A stretch of 64,000 nucleotides of DNA from CAYRVX01 sp964427875. GTDB lineage: Bacteria; Planctomycetota; Phycisphaerae; SM23-33. The position numbers and the translations under genes were made by a program. Every line of letters begins with the position of its first letter. Within the stretch, counting starts at the first letter, position 1. The notes under the pieces are model-generated. The model saw only the letters and a list, made by a program, of their open reading frames with translations, ran no database searches and had not been told where the DNA came from. The stretch covers positions 16,085 to 80,084 of the forward strand of contig CAYRVX010000014.1 in assembly GCA_964427875.1 (NCBI GenBank), given 5' to 3'. Below, one piece after another: positions 8,947 to 18,099 of the stretch.

Positions 8947-10112
8947 CTCGCGGGACTGCGTTCGTGTTGGCCGTCGCGGCTGTGTCCGTCCCCTCCGCTC
9001 GCGCCGCCCGGGCGGACGCAGCGCTCATCGAGGCGTTCCGCGCCGAGTGCGCGGCGAGGTACAAGGCCGCCGACGCCGCTTGGCGGGACGCCAACGCCGC
9101 GTATACGGCCGCGGTGGCGGCGAACGACGAAGCGGCCGCGGAGCGCCATGCAGCCGCCGCCACCGCGAGCATGGTCGTTGCGGGCCAAGACGGGTGGCTG
9201 TTCCTGGCCGGCGAGCTGCGGCACGTCGGCGTGGGGCGGTTCTGGGGCGACGCGGCCGGGAAGGTCAGCCGGGCCGCGCGGGGGGCCGATCCGCTGCCGG
9301 CCATCCTCGACTACAAGGCCCAGCTCGACAAGCTCGGCATCGAGCTGATCCTCCTGCCCGTGCCGCCCAAGGCGATCGTTTATGCCGACAAGCTCTGCCC
9401 GGCCGTCAAGCTCAACGCCAGGGGCGCCCCTCCGCGGCTGGACGCCGCCCATCAGGCGTTCTACAAACTGCTCGGCGAGAAGGGCGTGACCGTCCTGGAC
9501 CTCACCGACGGGCTCCTCGCCGCCCGCGCCGCGAAGGGCCCGGAGCTGTACTGCAAGCAGGACACGCACTTCTCGGGCCGGGCGTGCGTCCTAGCCGCAA
9601 AGAAGATCCGCGAGATGATGGCCGGCCGGAAGTGGATCATGCAGGTCGCACCGCGCAAGTTCGACACGCGGACGGCGGAGGTGCAGATCGCCGGCGACCT
9701 GTGGCGCAGCCTGAAGGGCCCCCGGCCGCCGCGGGAGAGGCTGCCGCTGCGCTTCGTCGGGACGAGGGGCCCGGTCGGCCTGACGCCCATCGAGCCGGAC
9801 GCCACCTCGCCGATCCTCCTGCTGGCCGACAGCCACGGGTTGGTCTTCCACCTCGGCGAGGACATGCACGCGAGGGGCGCGGGCTTGGCCGACCAGTTGG
9901 CGATGGAGTTCTCCCTGCCCGTCGAATGCCTCGCCGTCAGGGGCTCCGGCGCGACGCCCGCCCGAATCAGCCTCTACCGCAAGCAGAAGCGAATCGACGG
10001 ATACCTGGCGACCAAGAAGCTCCTCATCTGGTGCTTCGCGGCGCGGGAGTTCACGGAGTCGTCCGGCTGGCGAAAGGTCCCCGTCACCCGGGACGCCCCG
10101 AAAGAGAGGTGA
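8943..10112 (+). CDS. Second AlgX/AlgJ-like SGNH acetyltransferase, secreted
   Basis: This is a 389-residue protein starting at a GTG that overlaps the previous stop (GTGA), with GAGGGA just ahead; the coupling implies co-translation. It has a signal peptide, an alanine-rich helical segment (about residues 27-75), then the same fold as its neighbour: GQDGWLFLAGELRHV, 'LDKLGIELILLPVPPKAI', KQDTHFSG (Asp207, His209) and ILLLADSHGLVFH with Ser297. The helical insert after the signal peptide distinguishes it from the first copy. Two consecutive AlgX-like proteins next to one MBOAT resemble the AlgJ/AlgX split of roles in alginate acetylation; the division of labour here is inferred. Confidence 0.88.
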   Translation: MTRGTAFVLAVAAVSVPSARAARADAALIEAFRAECAARYKAADAAWRDANAAYTAAVAANDEAAAERHAAAATASMVVAGQDGWLFLAGELRHVGVGRFWGDAAGKVSRAARGADPLPAILDYKAQLDKLGIELILLPVPPKAIVYADKLCPAVKLNARGAPPRLDAAHQAFYKLLGEKGVTVLDLTDGLLAARAAKGPELYCKQDTHFSGRACVLAAKKIREMMAGRKWIMQVAPRKFDTRTAEVQIAGDLWRSLKGPRPPRERLPLRFVGTRGPVGLTPIEPDATSPILLLADSHGLVFHLGEDMHARGAGLADQLAMEFSLPVECLAVRGSGATPARISLYRKQKRIDGYLATKKLLIWCFAAREFTESSGWRKVPVTRDAPKER

Positions 10113-10116
10113 AGCC

Positions 10117-10776
10117 GTGAGACGATACACGATTCGTTCGGTGCGGCAGGCCCCGCCGCTGGTGGGGCGGGTCGCGGGCACGCCGTGGGAGGCCGCCGGC
10201 GTCCTGCGGATCGACAACTACCCGTGGTACGAGCGCGGCGAGAAGCAGTCCACGGCCGTGCGAATGCTGTACGACCGGCGGGCCGTGTACGTGCAGTTTC
10301 GCTGCCGGGACCGGCACATCTCCGCGCGGGCCACGCAGCTCAACGGCGACGTCTATCTCGATAGCTGCGTGGAGCTCTTCGCCATGCCCGACCCCGAGGT
10401 CAGCGGCGACTACTTCAACCTGGAGATCAACTGCTGCGGCTGCATGCACCTCGGCTGGGGCCCCGGGCGCCGCGGGCGGCGCCTCGTCACGCCGCAGCTC
10501 TCCCGGCGGATCCGCATCGCCGCGTCCGTCGCAGCGCCCACCAAGGAGGAGTCCGGCGCCGATCGCCGGTGGTGGGTGGCCGCGGCGCTGCCGCTGGAGA
10601 CGCTGAGCGATTTCGCCGGCCGGGCCGTCCGGCCGGGGCCCGGAGATCGCTGGCGGGCGAACCTCTACCGGTGCGGCGGGCGGACCGACCCGCAGTACGC
10701 CTGCTGGAGCCCGATCGACCGGCCGCAGCCGGACTACCATCGCCCGGAGTTCTTCGGTACGCTCTGCTTCGAGTAG
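10117..10776 (+). CDS. CBM9-like carbohydrate-binding protein
   Basis: This is a 219-residue protein starting at GTG (10117), with AGAGAGGTG directly upstream and only 4 bases after the previous stop. It resembles the family-9-like carbohydrate-binding fold of 'DOMON/CBM9-like' proteins: 'PWEAAGVLRIDNYPWYERGE', 'STAVRMLYDRRAVYVQFRCR', 'LDSCVELFAMPD', 'YFNLEINCCGCMHLGWGPG', and a late 'GDRWRANLYRCGG' followed by 'YACWSPIDRPQPDYHRPE'. These follow the usual order of strands in CBM9-like proteins. No signal peptide is visible, which is odd for a protein in this cluster; it may act on intracellular sugars or its true start may be missed. Confidence 0.8.
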   Translation: MRRYTIRSVRQAPPLVGRVAGTPWEAAGVLRIDNYPWYERGEKQSTAVRMLYDRRAVYVQFRCRDRHISARATQLNGDVYLDSCVELFAMPDPEVSGDYFNLEINCCGCMHLGWGPGRRGRRLVTPQLSRRIRIAASVAAPTKEESGADRRWWVAAALPLETLSDFAGRAVRPGPGDRWRANLYRCGGRTDPQYACWSPIDRPQPDYHRPEFFGTLCFE

Positions 10777-10901
10777 CTCAGCGGCAATCCGCGGCCGGGC
10801 GGCTCGCGCGGGCTTGACGGGAAGCCGGCGGCGCAATACCAAGGACAAGGTACACAGGGCCGCGGAAGCTTCTGGGAGTCCATCTGAGAGAAAGGGACAT
10901 C

Positions 10902-12137
10902 ATGAGGGAATGGACCACGGTGGCTGTTGCGTGTGCGTTGCTGGCGGCCGGGTGCTCGCGGATTCCGGACTCCGCGGCAATGAGGTCCTTCAGCGAGGAC
11001 CTGAAGTTCCTCAGGGAGCACACCGATGCCGTGCTGCTGTCCGACGCGGCCGGGCGGGCGCAGGTCGTCGTCGTGCCGCAGTACCAGGGGCGCGTGATGA
11101 CCAGCACCTCCGCCGGCGCCAAGGGGATGAGCTACGGCTGGATCAACCACAAGCTGATCGCCTCGGGCAAGACGGTGCCGCACATGAACGTCTTCGGCGG
11201 TGAGGACCGGCTGTGGTTCGCGCCGGAGGGCGGGCAGTACTCGATCTTCTTCAAGAAGGGCGAGCCGTTCGACCTCGAGCACTGGCAGACGCCGCCCGTC
11301 GTGGACAGCGAGCCGTACGACGTAGTCGACAAGCAGGCCGACAGCGTCTCCTTCCGCAAGCGGACCCAACTCGTGAACTACTCCGGGACGAAGCTCGATC
11401 TCCAGATCGACCGCGCGGTTAGCCTGCTGGCGCCCGGGCGCATCGCCGAGGCCGTGGAGGTCCCGATACCCGAGGGCGTCCGGGCCGTCGGCTTCGAGTC
11501 GGAAACGAAGCTGACCAACACGGGCGCGAAGCCGTGGGAGAAGAAGACCGGCGTGCTTGCGATCTGGATCCTCGGCCAGTACAACCCCACGCCGGGCACG
11601 ACGATCGCGATTCCCTTCCAGGCCGGCGGCGACGCGAAGCTCGGGCCCGTGCTCAACCGCTACCCGAGCTTCGGGGAGCTGGTCCCCCGGCGCCTGAAGA
11701 TCAAGGGCGACGTGGTGTACTTCCGCGGCGACGGCCGGCGGCGCAACAAGATCGGGATCTACGGGCGGCGGGTCAAGGGCGTCTGCGGCAGCTTCGACGC
11801 GACGAACGGCCTGCTGACCGTCGTGCAGTTCAACCAGCCCCCCGGCGCGAAGGACTACGTCAACTCCGCCTGGGAGATCCAGAAGCAGCCCTACGTCGGC
11901 GATGCGATCAGCAGCTACAACGACGGCCCGCTCAAGCCCGGCCAGAAGGCGCTCGGCGGCTTCTACGAGCTGGAGACGCTCTCCCCCGCCGCGGCGCTCA
12001 AGCCCGGCGGGTCGATCGTGCACGTCCACCGGACAATGCATTTCCAGGGCGCACGGGAAGGCCTTCAGCGAATCGCAAAGGCGACGCTGAAGCTGGGCCT
12101 CGATGAGATCGAAAACGCCCTGCCGAAGAACCCCTGA
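10902..12137 (+). CDS. DUF6786-like lipoprotein, possible sugar-binding beta-sandwich
   Basis: This 411-residue protein has a good lipobox (CALLAAGCSR). The mature part, 'DLKFLREHTDAVLLSD', 'QVVVVPQYQGRVMTSTSAG', 'SYGWINHKLIASG', 'NVFGGEDRLWFAPEGGQ' and 'FDLEHWQTPPVVDSEPY', matches the pattern of the DUF6786 family often found in Planctomycetota and Bacteroidota beside glycosidase and sulfatase genes. The fold resembles aldose-epimerase-like (galactose mutarotase) beta-sandwiches, hence a probable sugar-related role. The chemistry is unknown. GAGAAAGGGAC precedes the ATG. It is followed by two sulfatase genes on the same strand. Confidence 0.78.
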   Translation: MREWTTVAVACALLAAGCSRIPDSAAMRSFSEDLKFLREHTDAVLLSDAAGRAQVVVVPQYQGRVMTSTSAGAKGMSYGWINHKLIASGKTVPHMNVFGGEDRLWFAPEGGQYSIFFKKGEPFDLEHWQTPPVVDSEPYDVVDKQADSVSFRKRTQLVNYSGTKLDLQIDRAVSLLAPGRIAEAVEVPIPEGVRAVGFESETKLTNTGAKPWEKKTGVLAIWILGQYNPTPGTTIAIPFQAGGDAKLGPVLNRYPSFGELVPRRLKIKGDVVYFRGDGRRRNKIGIYGRRVKGVCGSFDATNGLLTVVQFNQPPGAKDYVNSAWEIQKQPYVGDAISSYNDGPLKPGQKALGGFYELETLSPAAALKPGGSIVHVHRTMHFQGAREGLQRIAKATLKLGLDEIENALPKNP

Positions 12138-12172
12138 CAGCAGCCGCACGCAAGCGGCAATCGGAGCGGAAC

Positions 12173-13657
12173 ATGAAACGACGCGATTTTCTGAAGGGGA
12201 TGGCCGTCGGCGCGGCGGCGGCGATGTCCCGGCCGGGGCGCGTGGCCGCTGCTTCGAAGAAGCGCCGCAAGCCCAACATCATCTACCTGATCGCCGACGA
12301 CCTGGGCTACGGCGAGCTCGGCTGCTACGGCCAGAAGTGGATCCGCACGCCCCACATCGACCGGATCGCGGCCGAGGGGATGCGGTTCACGCAGCACTAT
12401 TCCGGCACGGCCGTCTGCGCGCCGTCACGCTGCGTGCTGATGACCGGCAAGCACACCGGCCACGCGTATATCCGCAACAACGGCGGTCCGAAGGGCCCGG
12501 AGTTCAAGCGGCTTCGCGAGAAGTACGGCTGCCAGTTCCCGGGGCAGAACCCGATCCCCGATAGCGAGGTGACCATCGCCGAGGTCCTCAAGGCCCACAG
12601 CTACGCCACGGGCGCGTGCGGCAAGTGGGGGCTGGGCCAGTGGGGCACGAGCGGCGATCCGAACCGCCAGGGGTTCGACCTCTTCTACGGCTACAACTGC
12701 CAGCGCCACGCCCACAACCACTACCCGCGGTACCTCTGGCGCAACGGCAGGAAGGAGATCCTCGAGGGCAACGACCGGACGCTGACGGGCAAGCAGTACT
12801 CCCAGGACCTGTTCATCAAGGAGGCCCTGGCGTTCATCCGCGCCAACAAGGACCGGCCGTTCTTCCTGTACATGCCGTTCATCATCCCGCACCTGTCGAT
12901 CCAGGTGCCCGCCGAGACGCTGAACGAGTACAAGGGCAAGATCCCCGAGGCGGCGTACAAGCACCGCGGGTACCTGAAGCACCCGTTCCCGCGGGCCGGC
13001 TACGCTGCGATGATCACGCACATGGACCGCGGCATCGGGCAGATCATGAAGCTCGTCAAGGAGCTGGGGCTCGACGGGGACACGCTGATCATATTCAGCA
13101 GCGACAACGGCCCGACGTACAACCGCCTCGGCGGCAGCGACTCGGACTTCTTCGCAAGCGCCGGGCCGCTCCGCGGGCTCAAGGGCAGCCTGTACGAGGG
13201 CGGCATCCGCGTGCCGATGGTCGCCCGCTGGTGCGGGAAGATCAAGCCGGGCGCCGTCACCGAGCACGTCTCGGCCTTCTGGGACGTGCTGCCGACGCTG
13301 TGCGACGTGGCCGGCGCGCCGAAGCCCGACGACATCGACGGCATCAGCTTCGCGCCGACGCTGCTCGGCGCCGGCGAGCAGAAGGCCCACGAGTATCTCT
13401 ACTGGGAGTTCCCCGCCTACGGCGGCCAGCAGGTCGTGCGCCTCGGCGACTGGAAGGGCGTGCGGCAGAGGATGCACAAGGGTAACATGAAGATCGAGCT
13501 GTACGACCTCGCCGAGGACGTCGGCGAGAAGAACGACGTTGCCGCCGAGCACCCCGAGATTGTCGGCCGAATTCGCAGGATCATGCGCGAGGCCCGCGTG
13601 CCCTCGAAGGTGTTTAAGTTCAAGGCGCTCGACGCGGAGCAGTCATCGAGTACCTGA
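12173..13657 (+). CDS. Tat-exported formylglycine-dependent arylsulfatase
   Basis: This 494-residue type I sulfatase has a twin-arginine signal (MKRRDFLKGMAVGAAAAM). The N-terminal metal ligands appear as 'NIIYLIADDLGYGELGCYG' (Asp42-Asp43). The maturation motif C-A-P-S-R has Cys82, which is converted to formylglycine, followed by LMTGKHTGH. Further motifs are 'ACGKWGLGQWG' and 'IIFSSDNGPTYNRLGG', with the second Asp-Asn metal pair. It removes sulfate esters, probably from a sulfated polysaccharide, outside the cytoplasm. It lies 21 bases upstream of a second sulfatase, so the pair probably forms an operon. An FGE enzyme is needed for maturation and is not in this window. Confidence 0.95.
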   Translation: MKRRDFLKGMAVGAAAAMSRPGRVAAASKKRRKPNIIYLIADDLGYGELGCYGQKWIRTPHIDRIAAEGMRFTQHYSGTAVCAPSRCVLMTGKHTGHAYIRNNGGPKGPEFKRLREKYGCQFPGQNPIPDSEVTIAEVLKAHSYATGACGKWGLGQWGTSGDPNRQGFDLFYGYNCQRHAHNHYPRYLWRNGRKEILEGNDRTLTGKQYSQDLFIKEALAFIRANKDRPFFLYMPFIIPHLSIQVPAETLNEYKGKIPEAAYKHRGYLKHPFPRAGYAAMITHMDRGIGQIMKLVKELGLDGDTLIIFSSDNGPTYNRLGGSDSDFFASAGPLRGLKGSLYEGGIRVPMVARWCGKIKPGAVTEHVSAFWDVLPTLCDVAGAPKPDDIDGISFAPTLLGAGEQKAHEYLYWEFPAYGGQQVVRLGDWKGVRQRMHKGNMKIELYDLAEDVGEKNDVAAEHPEIVGRIRRIMREARVPSKVFKFKALDAEQSSST

Positions 13658-13678
13658 GAATGTCAACGGAGAAGAACC

Positions 13679-15223
13679 ATGGCAGAGAAGATCACCAGAC
13701 GTGACCTCCTGAGGCGAATCGCGGCGGCGCCGGCGATCGCAGCGGCGCCCCGGGCGTGGGCGGCCGGGGCCGATCGCCCCTGGCCCCACCCGAACGTCAT
13801 CATCGTCATCACCGACGACCAGGGCTACGGCGACCTGGCCTGCCACGGCAACAAGATCATCAAGACGCCCAACCTCGACGCCCTGCACGCGCGGAGCACA
13901 CGCTTCACGGCGTTTCACGTCAGCCCGACGTGCGCGCCGACCCGCGCGAGCCTGATGACCAGCCGCCACGAGTTCCGCTCGGGCGTCACCCACACGATCC
14001 ACGAGCGGGAGCGCCTCGGCCTCAAGGCCGTCACGATCGCGCAGGTGCTCAAGGAGGCGGGTTACACGACGGGCATCTTCGGCAAGTGGCACCTGGGCGA
14101 CCAGGAGCCCTACCAGCCGCACAACCGCGGCTTCGACGAGGTGTTCATCCACGGCGCGGGGGGCATCGGCCAGAGCTACCCGGGAAGCTGCGGCGACGCG
14201 CCGGGCAACAGGTACTTCGACCCGGCGATCCGGCACAACACGACGTTCGTCAAGACGAAGGGATACTGCACGGACATCTTCTTCACGCAGGCCCTGCGTT
14301 GGATCAAGGCGAACAAGGACCGGCCGTTCTTCGCGTACATCACGACGAACGCGCCGCACGGGCCGCTCGTCTGCCCGGAGGCGTACACCAGGCCGTACGT
14401 CGAGGCGGGGCTCGACAAGGGCGCGGCCGCCTTCTACGGGATGATCACCAACATCGACGACAACATCGGCATCCTGGTGGAGAAGCTGGCCAAGTGGAAG
14501 CTCACCTCCAGGACGCTCGTGATCTTCATGACCGACAACGGCAGCGCCCAGGCCGGCGCCCGCGGGCGCCGACGGAAGCCCAAAGGCAAAGCCAAGGCGG
14601 CCGCCGAGCCGGCGCCGCAGGTCAAGTACCTCTTCAACGCGGGCATGAAGGGCAAGAAGGGCTCGGCGAACGAAGGGGGCACGCGCGTGCCGTGCTTCAT
14701 GTCCTGGAAGGGGCGTGTCGCCGAGGGCGTGGACGTCGGCGCCCTGGCCGCTCATCTCGATCTGTTCCCCACCCTCGCCGAGCTGTGCGGCGGGAAGCTT
14801 CCCAAGGGCGTCAAGCTCGACGGCCGAAGCCTCGCGGGACTGCTGAAGGACCCGAAGGCTGACTGGGCGGATCGCTACCTGTTCACTCACCGCGGCCGCT
14901 GGGGCAAGGGCAAGGCGGCCGACTCGAAGTACGGCGCCTGCGCCGTCCGCAGCCAGCGGTTCCGCCTGGTCAACAACAGAGAGCTGTACGATATCCTCAA
15001 CGACCCCGGCGAGAAGACCAACGTCATCGACAAGCATCCCGACGCCGTCGCGGCGATGCGCAAGGCGTACGACCAGTGGTGGTCGGAGGTGCTTCCCGCC
15101 ATGGTCAACGAGGACGCCCCCGTGCCGAAGGAGAACCCCTTCAAGGCCCTGTACCGCAAGCAGGCCGCCTCCGAGAAGGGCATACCCGCCTGGCCCGTCA
15201 AGCCGACGGCTCAGGAGTTGTAG
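13679..15223 (+). CDS. Tat-exported sulfatase with CAPTR motif
   Basis: This 514-residue type I sulfatase has a Tat-like signal (KITRRDLLRRIAAAPAIAAA). The metal site is 'NVIIVITDDQGYGDLACHG'. The formylglycine site reads C-A-P-T-R with Cys85, a tolerated variant of CxPSR. The later motif 'LVIFMTDNGSAQAG' gives the second Asp-Asn pair. Directly after it lies an unusual lysine/arginine- and alanine-rich insertion (about residues 297-318), which looks like a flexible surface loop. 'FNAGMKGKKGSANEGGTRVP' is the conserved substrate-side motif. The substrate is unknown. It forms a tandem pair with the preceding sulfatase, with which it shares only family-level similarity. Confidence 0.94.
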   Translation: MAEKITRRDLLRRIAAAPAIAAAPRAWAAGADRPWPHPNVIIVITDDQGYGDLACHGNKIIKTPNLDALHARSTRFTAFHVSPTCAPTRASLMTSRHEFRSGVTHTIHERERLGLKAVTIAQVLKEAGYTTGIFGKWHLGDQEPYQPHNRGFDEVFIHGAGGIGQSYPGSCGDAPGNRYFDPAIRHNTTFVKTKGYCTDIFFTQALRWIKANKDRPFFAYITTNAPHGPLVCPEAYTRPYVEAGLDKGAAAFYGMITNIDDNIGILVEKLAKWKLTSRTLVIFMTDNGSAQAGARGRRRKPKGKAKAAAEPAPQVKYLFNAGMKGKKGSANEGGTRVPCFMSWKGRVAEGVDVGALAAHLDLFPTLAELCGGKLPKGVKLDGRSLAGLLKDPKADWADRYLFTHRGRWGKGKAADSKYGACAVRSQRFRLVNNRELYDILNDPGEKTNVIDKHPDAVAAMRKAYDQWWSEVLPAMVNEDAPVPKENPFKALYRKQAASEKGIPAWPVKPTAQEL

Positions 15224-15288
15224 GAACGGCGGGCCGGCGTGGCGGGCGCGTCGCCGCTATCTTGCCTGGGGTTCGCGCATGATCGGAG

Positions 15289-15510
15289 CTAGCCCGCGAG
15301 GCGTGCCTTGAGGTTCTCCAGATCGACCTCAGGCTGCGCGTCGAAGTCGAGCGTCTTCCTCGCATCGAGAACTTCAATCCCCACGAGTTCATTCGCCGGC
15401 CCCATGTTCAGGGCGACCGTGTCGGAGAGGCGAACCGTCCTGCACTGGAACTCGCCTTCCAGCAGCCGGATGTACAGCGCATCCACCTGTTCGTCGTACG
15501 TTATCCTCAT
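15289..15510 (-). CDS. DUF2283 family small protein
   Basis: These 73 residues begin MRITYDEQVDALYIRL and include 'VRLSDTVALNMGPANELVGI' and 'EVLDARKTLD', the full DUF2283 pattern (YD.eaDaLYi.l......t..l.d.i.ld.d..g.ivGIEil.as). Such proteins are often paired with DUF4258 toxins, but no partner is visible. The gene begins 13 bases after the permease stop on the same strand and ends convergently with the sulfatase at 15223. It may simply ride on the transporter operon. Confidence 0.88.
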   Translation of the reverse strand: MRITYDEQVDALYIRLLEGEFQCRTVRLSDTVALNMGPANELVGIEVLDARKTLDFDAQPEVDLENLKARLAG

Positions 15511-15523
15511 GTGGTCGATCCCC

Positions 15524-16564
15524 TCACGTCGTGCGGCGGTGGCGGAGGTTGTCGAGCGCGACGGCGACGATGATGATCCCGCCGGTGACGATCTCCTGGA
15601 CCCAGTTGGGCAGGTCCATGTGGACGCAGCCGGAACGTATCACGCCCATGATCAGCGCCCCGACGATCGTCCCGAGGATGGTGCCCTCGCCGCCGGAGAA
15701 GCTGGCCCCGCCGATGACCACGGCGGCGATGACCTCCAGCTCCAGGCCGATCACGACGGTGGGGTCGCCGACGCTCAGCCGGGAGAACTGCATCACCCCG
15801 GCCAGGCCGGCGAACATCCCGCTGAGCGTGAAGACGATCACCTTCACGCGGTTGACGGGCACGCCGCACAGCCGGGCCGTCTGCTCGTTGGACCCCACGG
15901 CGAAGACGTGCCGGCCGAACCGCGTGTAGCGCAGCACGCCCGCCATGAGAATCGCCAGCCCGATCAGCATCCACACTCCGACCGGCAGGAGCATCCACCG
16001 CTGGTCCTGGCCCAGCGTCTCCAGGAGCCGGTTGAGCCACGTCTCCGGGGCCATGATCTTCTCTTCGTGCGCGATGCCCTTGCCGACGCCTCGCACGATC
16101 AGCATCATCCCCAGCGTGACGATGAACGATACGACGCGCAGGCCGGTGATGAGCGTCCCGCTGATGAAGCCGCACAGGGCCCCCGCGGCCACGCCCGCCA
16201 AGGCGAACAGAAGCGGGTAGAGGATGACCTTCGCCCCCGGCTCGGTGCCCGCGATCTGCTCGCCGAACGTGCCTTCCAGCAGCCAGGCGATGACGACCGT
16301 GCTGAAGGCCACGATCGATCCGACCGACAGGTCGATGCCGGCGGAGATGATGACCAGCGTCATGCCCAGCGCCGCGATGGCGACGGTGGTGGTCTGGCGC
16401 GAGATGGTCTCGAGGTTCTGTGTCGTGCGGAAGCTCGGCGGGGCGATGACGACGAACAGCAGGTAGACAAACACCAGCCCCAGGAGCGGGCCGAGCCTGA
16501 TGAGGACCTGCTTCCACGCGCCGCGTTCCGCCGCGGCCAGGCTTGCGGTGTCGGGCTCACTCAT
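15524..16564 (-). CDS. Ribose-type sugar ABC transporter permease
   Basis: This 346-residue protein belongs to the RbsC/BPD_transp_2 family, with about eight to ten hydrophobic helices. Diagnostic stretches are 'TTTVAIAALGMTLVIISAGI' followed by DLSVGSIVA (the conserved 'G.DLSVG' segment), 'FIVTLGMMLIVRGVGKGIA' and 'VIGGASFSGGEGTILGTIVG'. The start at 16564 overlaps the ATPase stop as ATGA, which shows translational coupling; an open extension of 30 codons further upstream is not needed. It forms the membrane channel of an importer with the ATPase and binding protein upstream. Confidence 0.94.
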   Translation of the reverse strand: MSEPDTASLAAAERGAWKQVLIRLGPLLGLVFVYLLFVVIAPPSFRTTQNLETISRQTTTVAIAALGMTLVIISAGIDLSVGSIVAFSTVVIAWLLEGTFGEQIAGTEPGAKVILYPLLFALAGVAAGALCGFISGTLITGLRVVSFIVTLGMMLIVRGVGKGIAHEEKIMAPETWLNRLLETLGQDQRWMLLPVGVWMLIGLAILMAGVLRYTRFGRHVFAVGSNEQTARLCGVPVNRVKVIVFTLSGMFAGLAGVMQFSRLSVGDPTVVIGLELEVIAAVVIGGASFSGGEGTILGTIVGALIMGVIRSGCVHMDLPNWVQEIVTGGIIIVAVALDNLRHRRTT

Positions 16565-18099
16565 GCTGCGGTTTCCTGTCCGGTCGCTTCCAACATGAGC
16601 TGGTGCTCGCCGATCTGATCGACCGCGTGCGCCGGCCCGAGCCGCCCGCGGCACATCACGGCGATCCGGTCGCAGATGCCCATGAGCTCAGGCAGATAGC
16701 TGCTGACCATGAGTATGGCCTTGGGCTCGCCGTCGGCGCCGCAGGCCAGCTCGTCGATCAACTGGTAGATCAGGGCCTTGCTGCCGACGTCGATGCCTCG
16801 GGTGGGCTCGTCGAGCAGCAGGACGTCCACGTCGTGCTGGAGCATCCTGGCGACGGCGACCTTCTGCTGGTTGCCGCCGGACAGGTCCTCGGCGGGCTCA
16901 CCGGCGCTGCGGCAGCGGATGTCAAGGCGCTCGATCCAATGCCGCGTGGCGGCCTCCTGGCGGCTCGGCAGGATGAGCCCCAGCGGGCCGAAGCCACGGA
17001 GCTTCGAGAGCGTGACGTTGTCGGCGACCGTCAGCGACAGCGCCAGGCCCTCATCCTTGCGGTTCTCGCTGAGCAGGCCCATGCCCTGGTTCCACCGCCG
17101 GTGCGGGCTGGCCCAGCCGGTGTACACCCCCAGGCGGACCTTGCCGCTGCGGATGGGCTCGAGGCCGAACAGGGCCCGCAGGAACTCCGTGCGCCCCGCC
17201 CCGACGAGCCCGGCGATGCCGAGCACCTCGCCGCGGTGCAGTTCCAGGCTGACGGATTCGGGCTTGACCTCGCCGGCCAGTTCCTCGATGTCCAGCACGA
17301 CCTCGCCGGGCGACCGTTTGGAGCGCGGGTACAGCTCCTCGACGGTTCGGCCGACCATCATGGCGACGATCTCGTCCGCCGTGACGCCAGCCACCTGGCG
17401 CGTGCCCACAACGTGGCCGTCCCGCAGCACGGTGACCCGGTCGGCCACCTGCTGGACCTCCTCGATGACGTGGGAGATGTAGACGATGCTCTTGCCCTGG
17501 CCCTTCAGCACGCCGATGAGCTCGAACAGCCGCTCCACGTCGCGGGTGCCGAGGCTGCTCGTTGGCTCGTCCAGGACGAGCACCTGGCAGCCGACGGCCA
17601 GGGCGCGGGCGATCTCGACAAGCTGCTGGGCGCCGACGGAAAGCTGCCTGACCTGCACGTCGGGACGGATCTCGGGGTGGGCGAAGTGCTCCAGGGCCCG
17701 GACGGCCATCTGGCGGACCTGCCCGCGCCGGATCAGGCCCCAGGCGGCCGGCTCCAGGCCCAGGGAGATGTTCTCCTCCACCGTCAGGTGAGGCGCCAGC
17801 GAGAGCTCCTGGTAGATCATGGCCACTCCGTGGCGCCGGGCCTCGAGCGGGTTCCGCGGCCGGAAGGGCGCCCCGTCGAGCGTCATCGAGCCGTGATCGG
17901 CCGAGTGGGCGCCGGAGAGGACCTTCATCAACGTGCTCTTGCCCGCCCCGTTCTCGCCGACCAGGGCGTGGACCTCGCCGCCGGCAACGGCCAGGGAGAC
18001 GTCGTCCAGCGCGACGGTGGCGCCGAATCGCTTGCAGACACCCCGCATCTCCAGGCGCCGGTCGCCGGCGGGCCCGGGGTCTACTCCTCTTCGAGCCAT
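16561..18099 (-). CDS. Sugar ABC transporter ATPase with two nucleotide-binding domains (RbsA/MglA type)
   Basis: This is a 512-residue fused ATPase. The first domain carries Walker A GENGAGKST, signature LSVGAQQLVEIARAL and Walker B VLVLDEPTSSLG. The second carries the degenerate Walker A GLVGAGRTE typical of RbsA second domains, signature LSGGNQQKVAVARML and VLLLDEPTRGIDVG. The preferred start is the ATG at 18099 (MARRGVDPGPAGDRRLEMRG), which overlaps the binding-protein gene by 19 bases; an ATG 17 codons later lacks properly spaced SD sequence. It powers import of a monosaccharide, possibly fucose or rhamnose judging from the neighbouring glycosidases. Confidence 0.94.
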   Translation of the reverse strand: MARRGVDPGPAGDRRLEMRGVCKRFGATVALDDVSLAVAGGEVHALVGENGAGKSTLMKVLSGAHSADHGSMTLDGAPFRPRNPLEARRHGVAMIYQELSLAPHLTVEENISLGLEPAAWGLIRRGQVRQMAVRALEHFAHPEIRPDVQVRQLSVGAQQLVEIARALAVGCQVLVLDEPTSSLGTRDVERLFELIGVLKGQGKSIVYISHVIEEVQQVADRVTVLRDGHVVGTRQVAGVTADEIVAMMVGRTVEELYPRSKRSPGEVVLDIEELAGEVKPESVSLELHRGEVLGIAGLVGAGRTEFLRALFGLEPIRSGKVRLGVYTGWASPHRRWNQGMGLLSENRKDEGLALSLTVADNVTLSKLRGFGPLGLILPSRQEAATRHWIERLDIRCRSAGEPAEDLSGGNQQKVAVARMLQHDVDVLLLDEPTRGIDVGSKALIYQLIDELACGADGEPKAILMVSSYLPELMGICDRIAVMCRGRLGPAHAVDQIGEHQLMLEATGQETAA

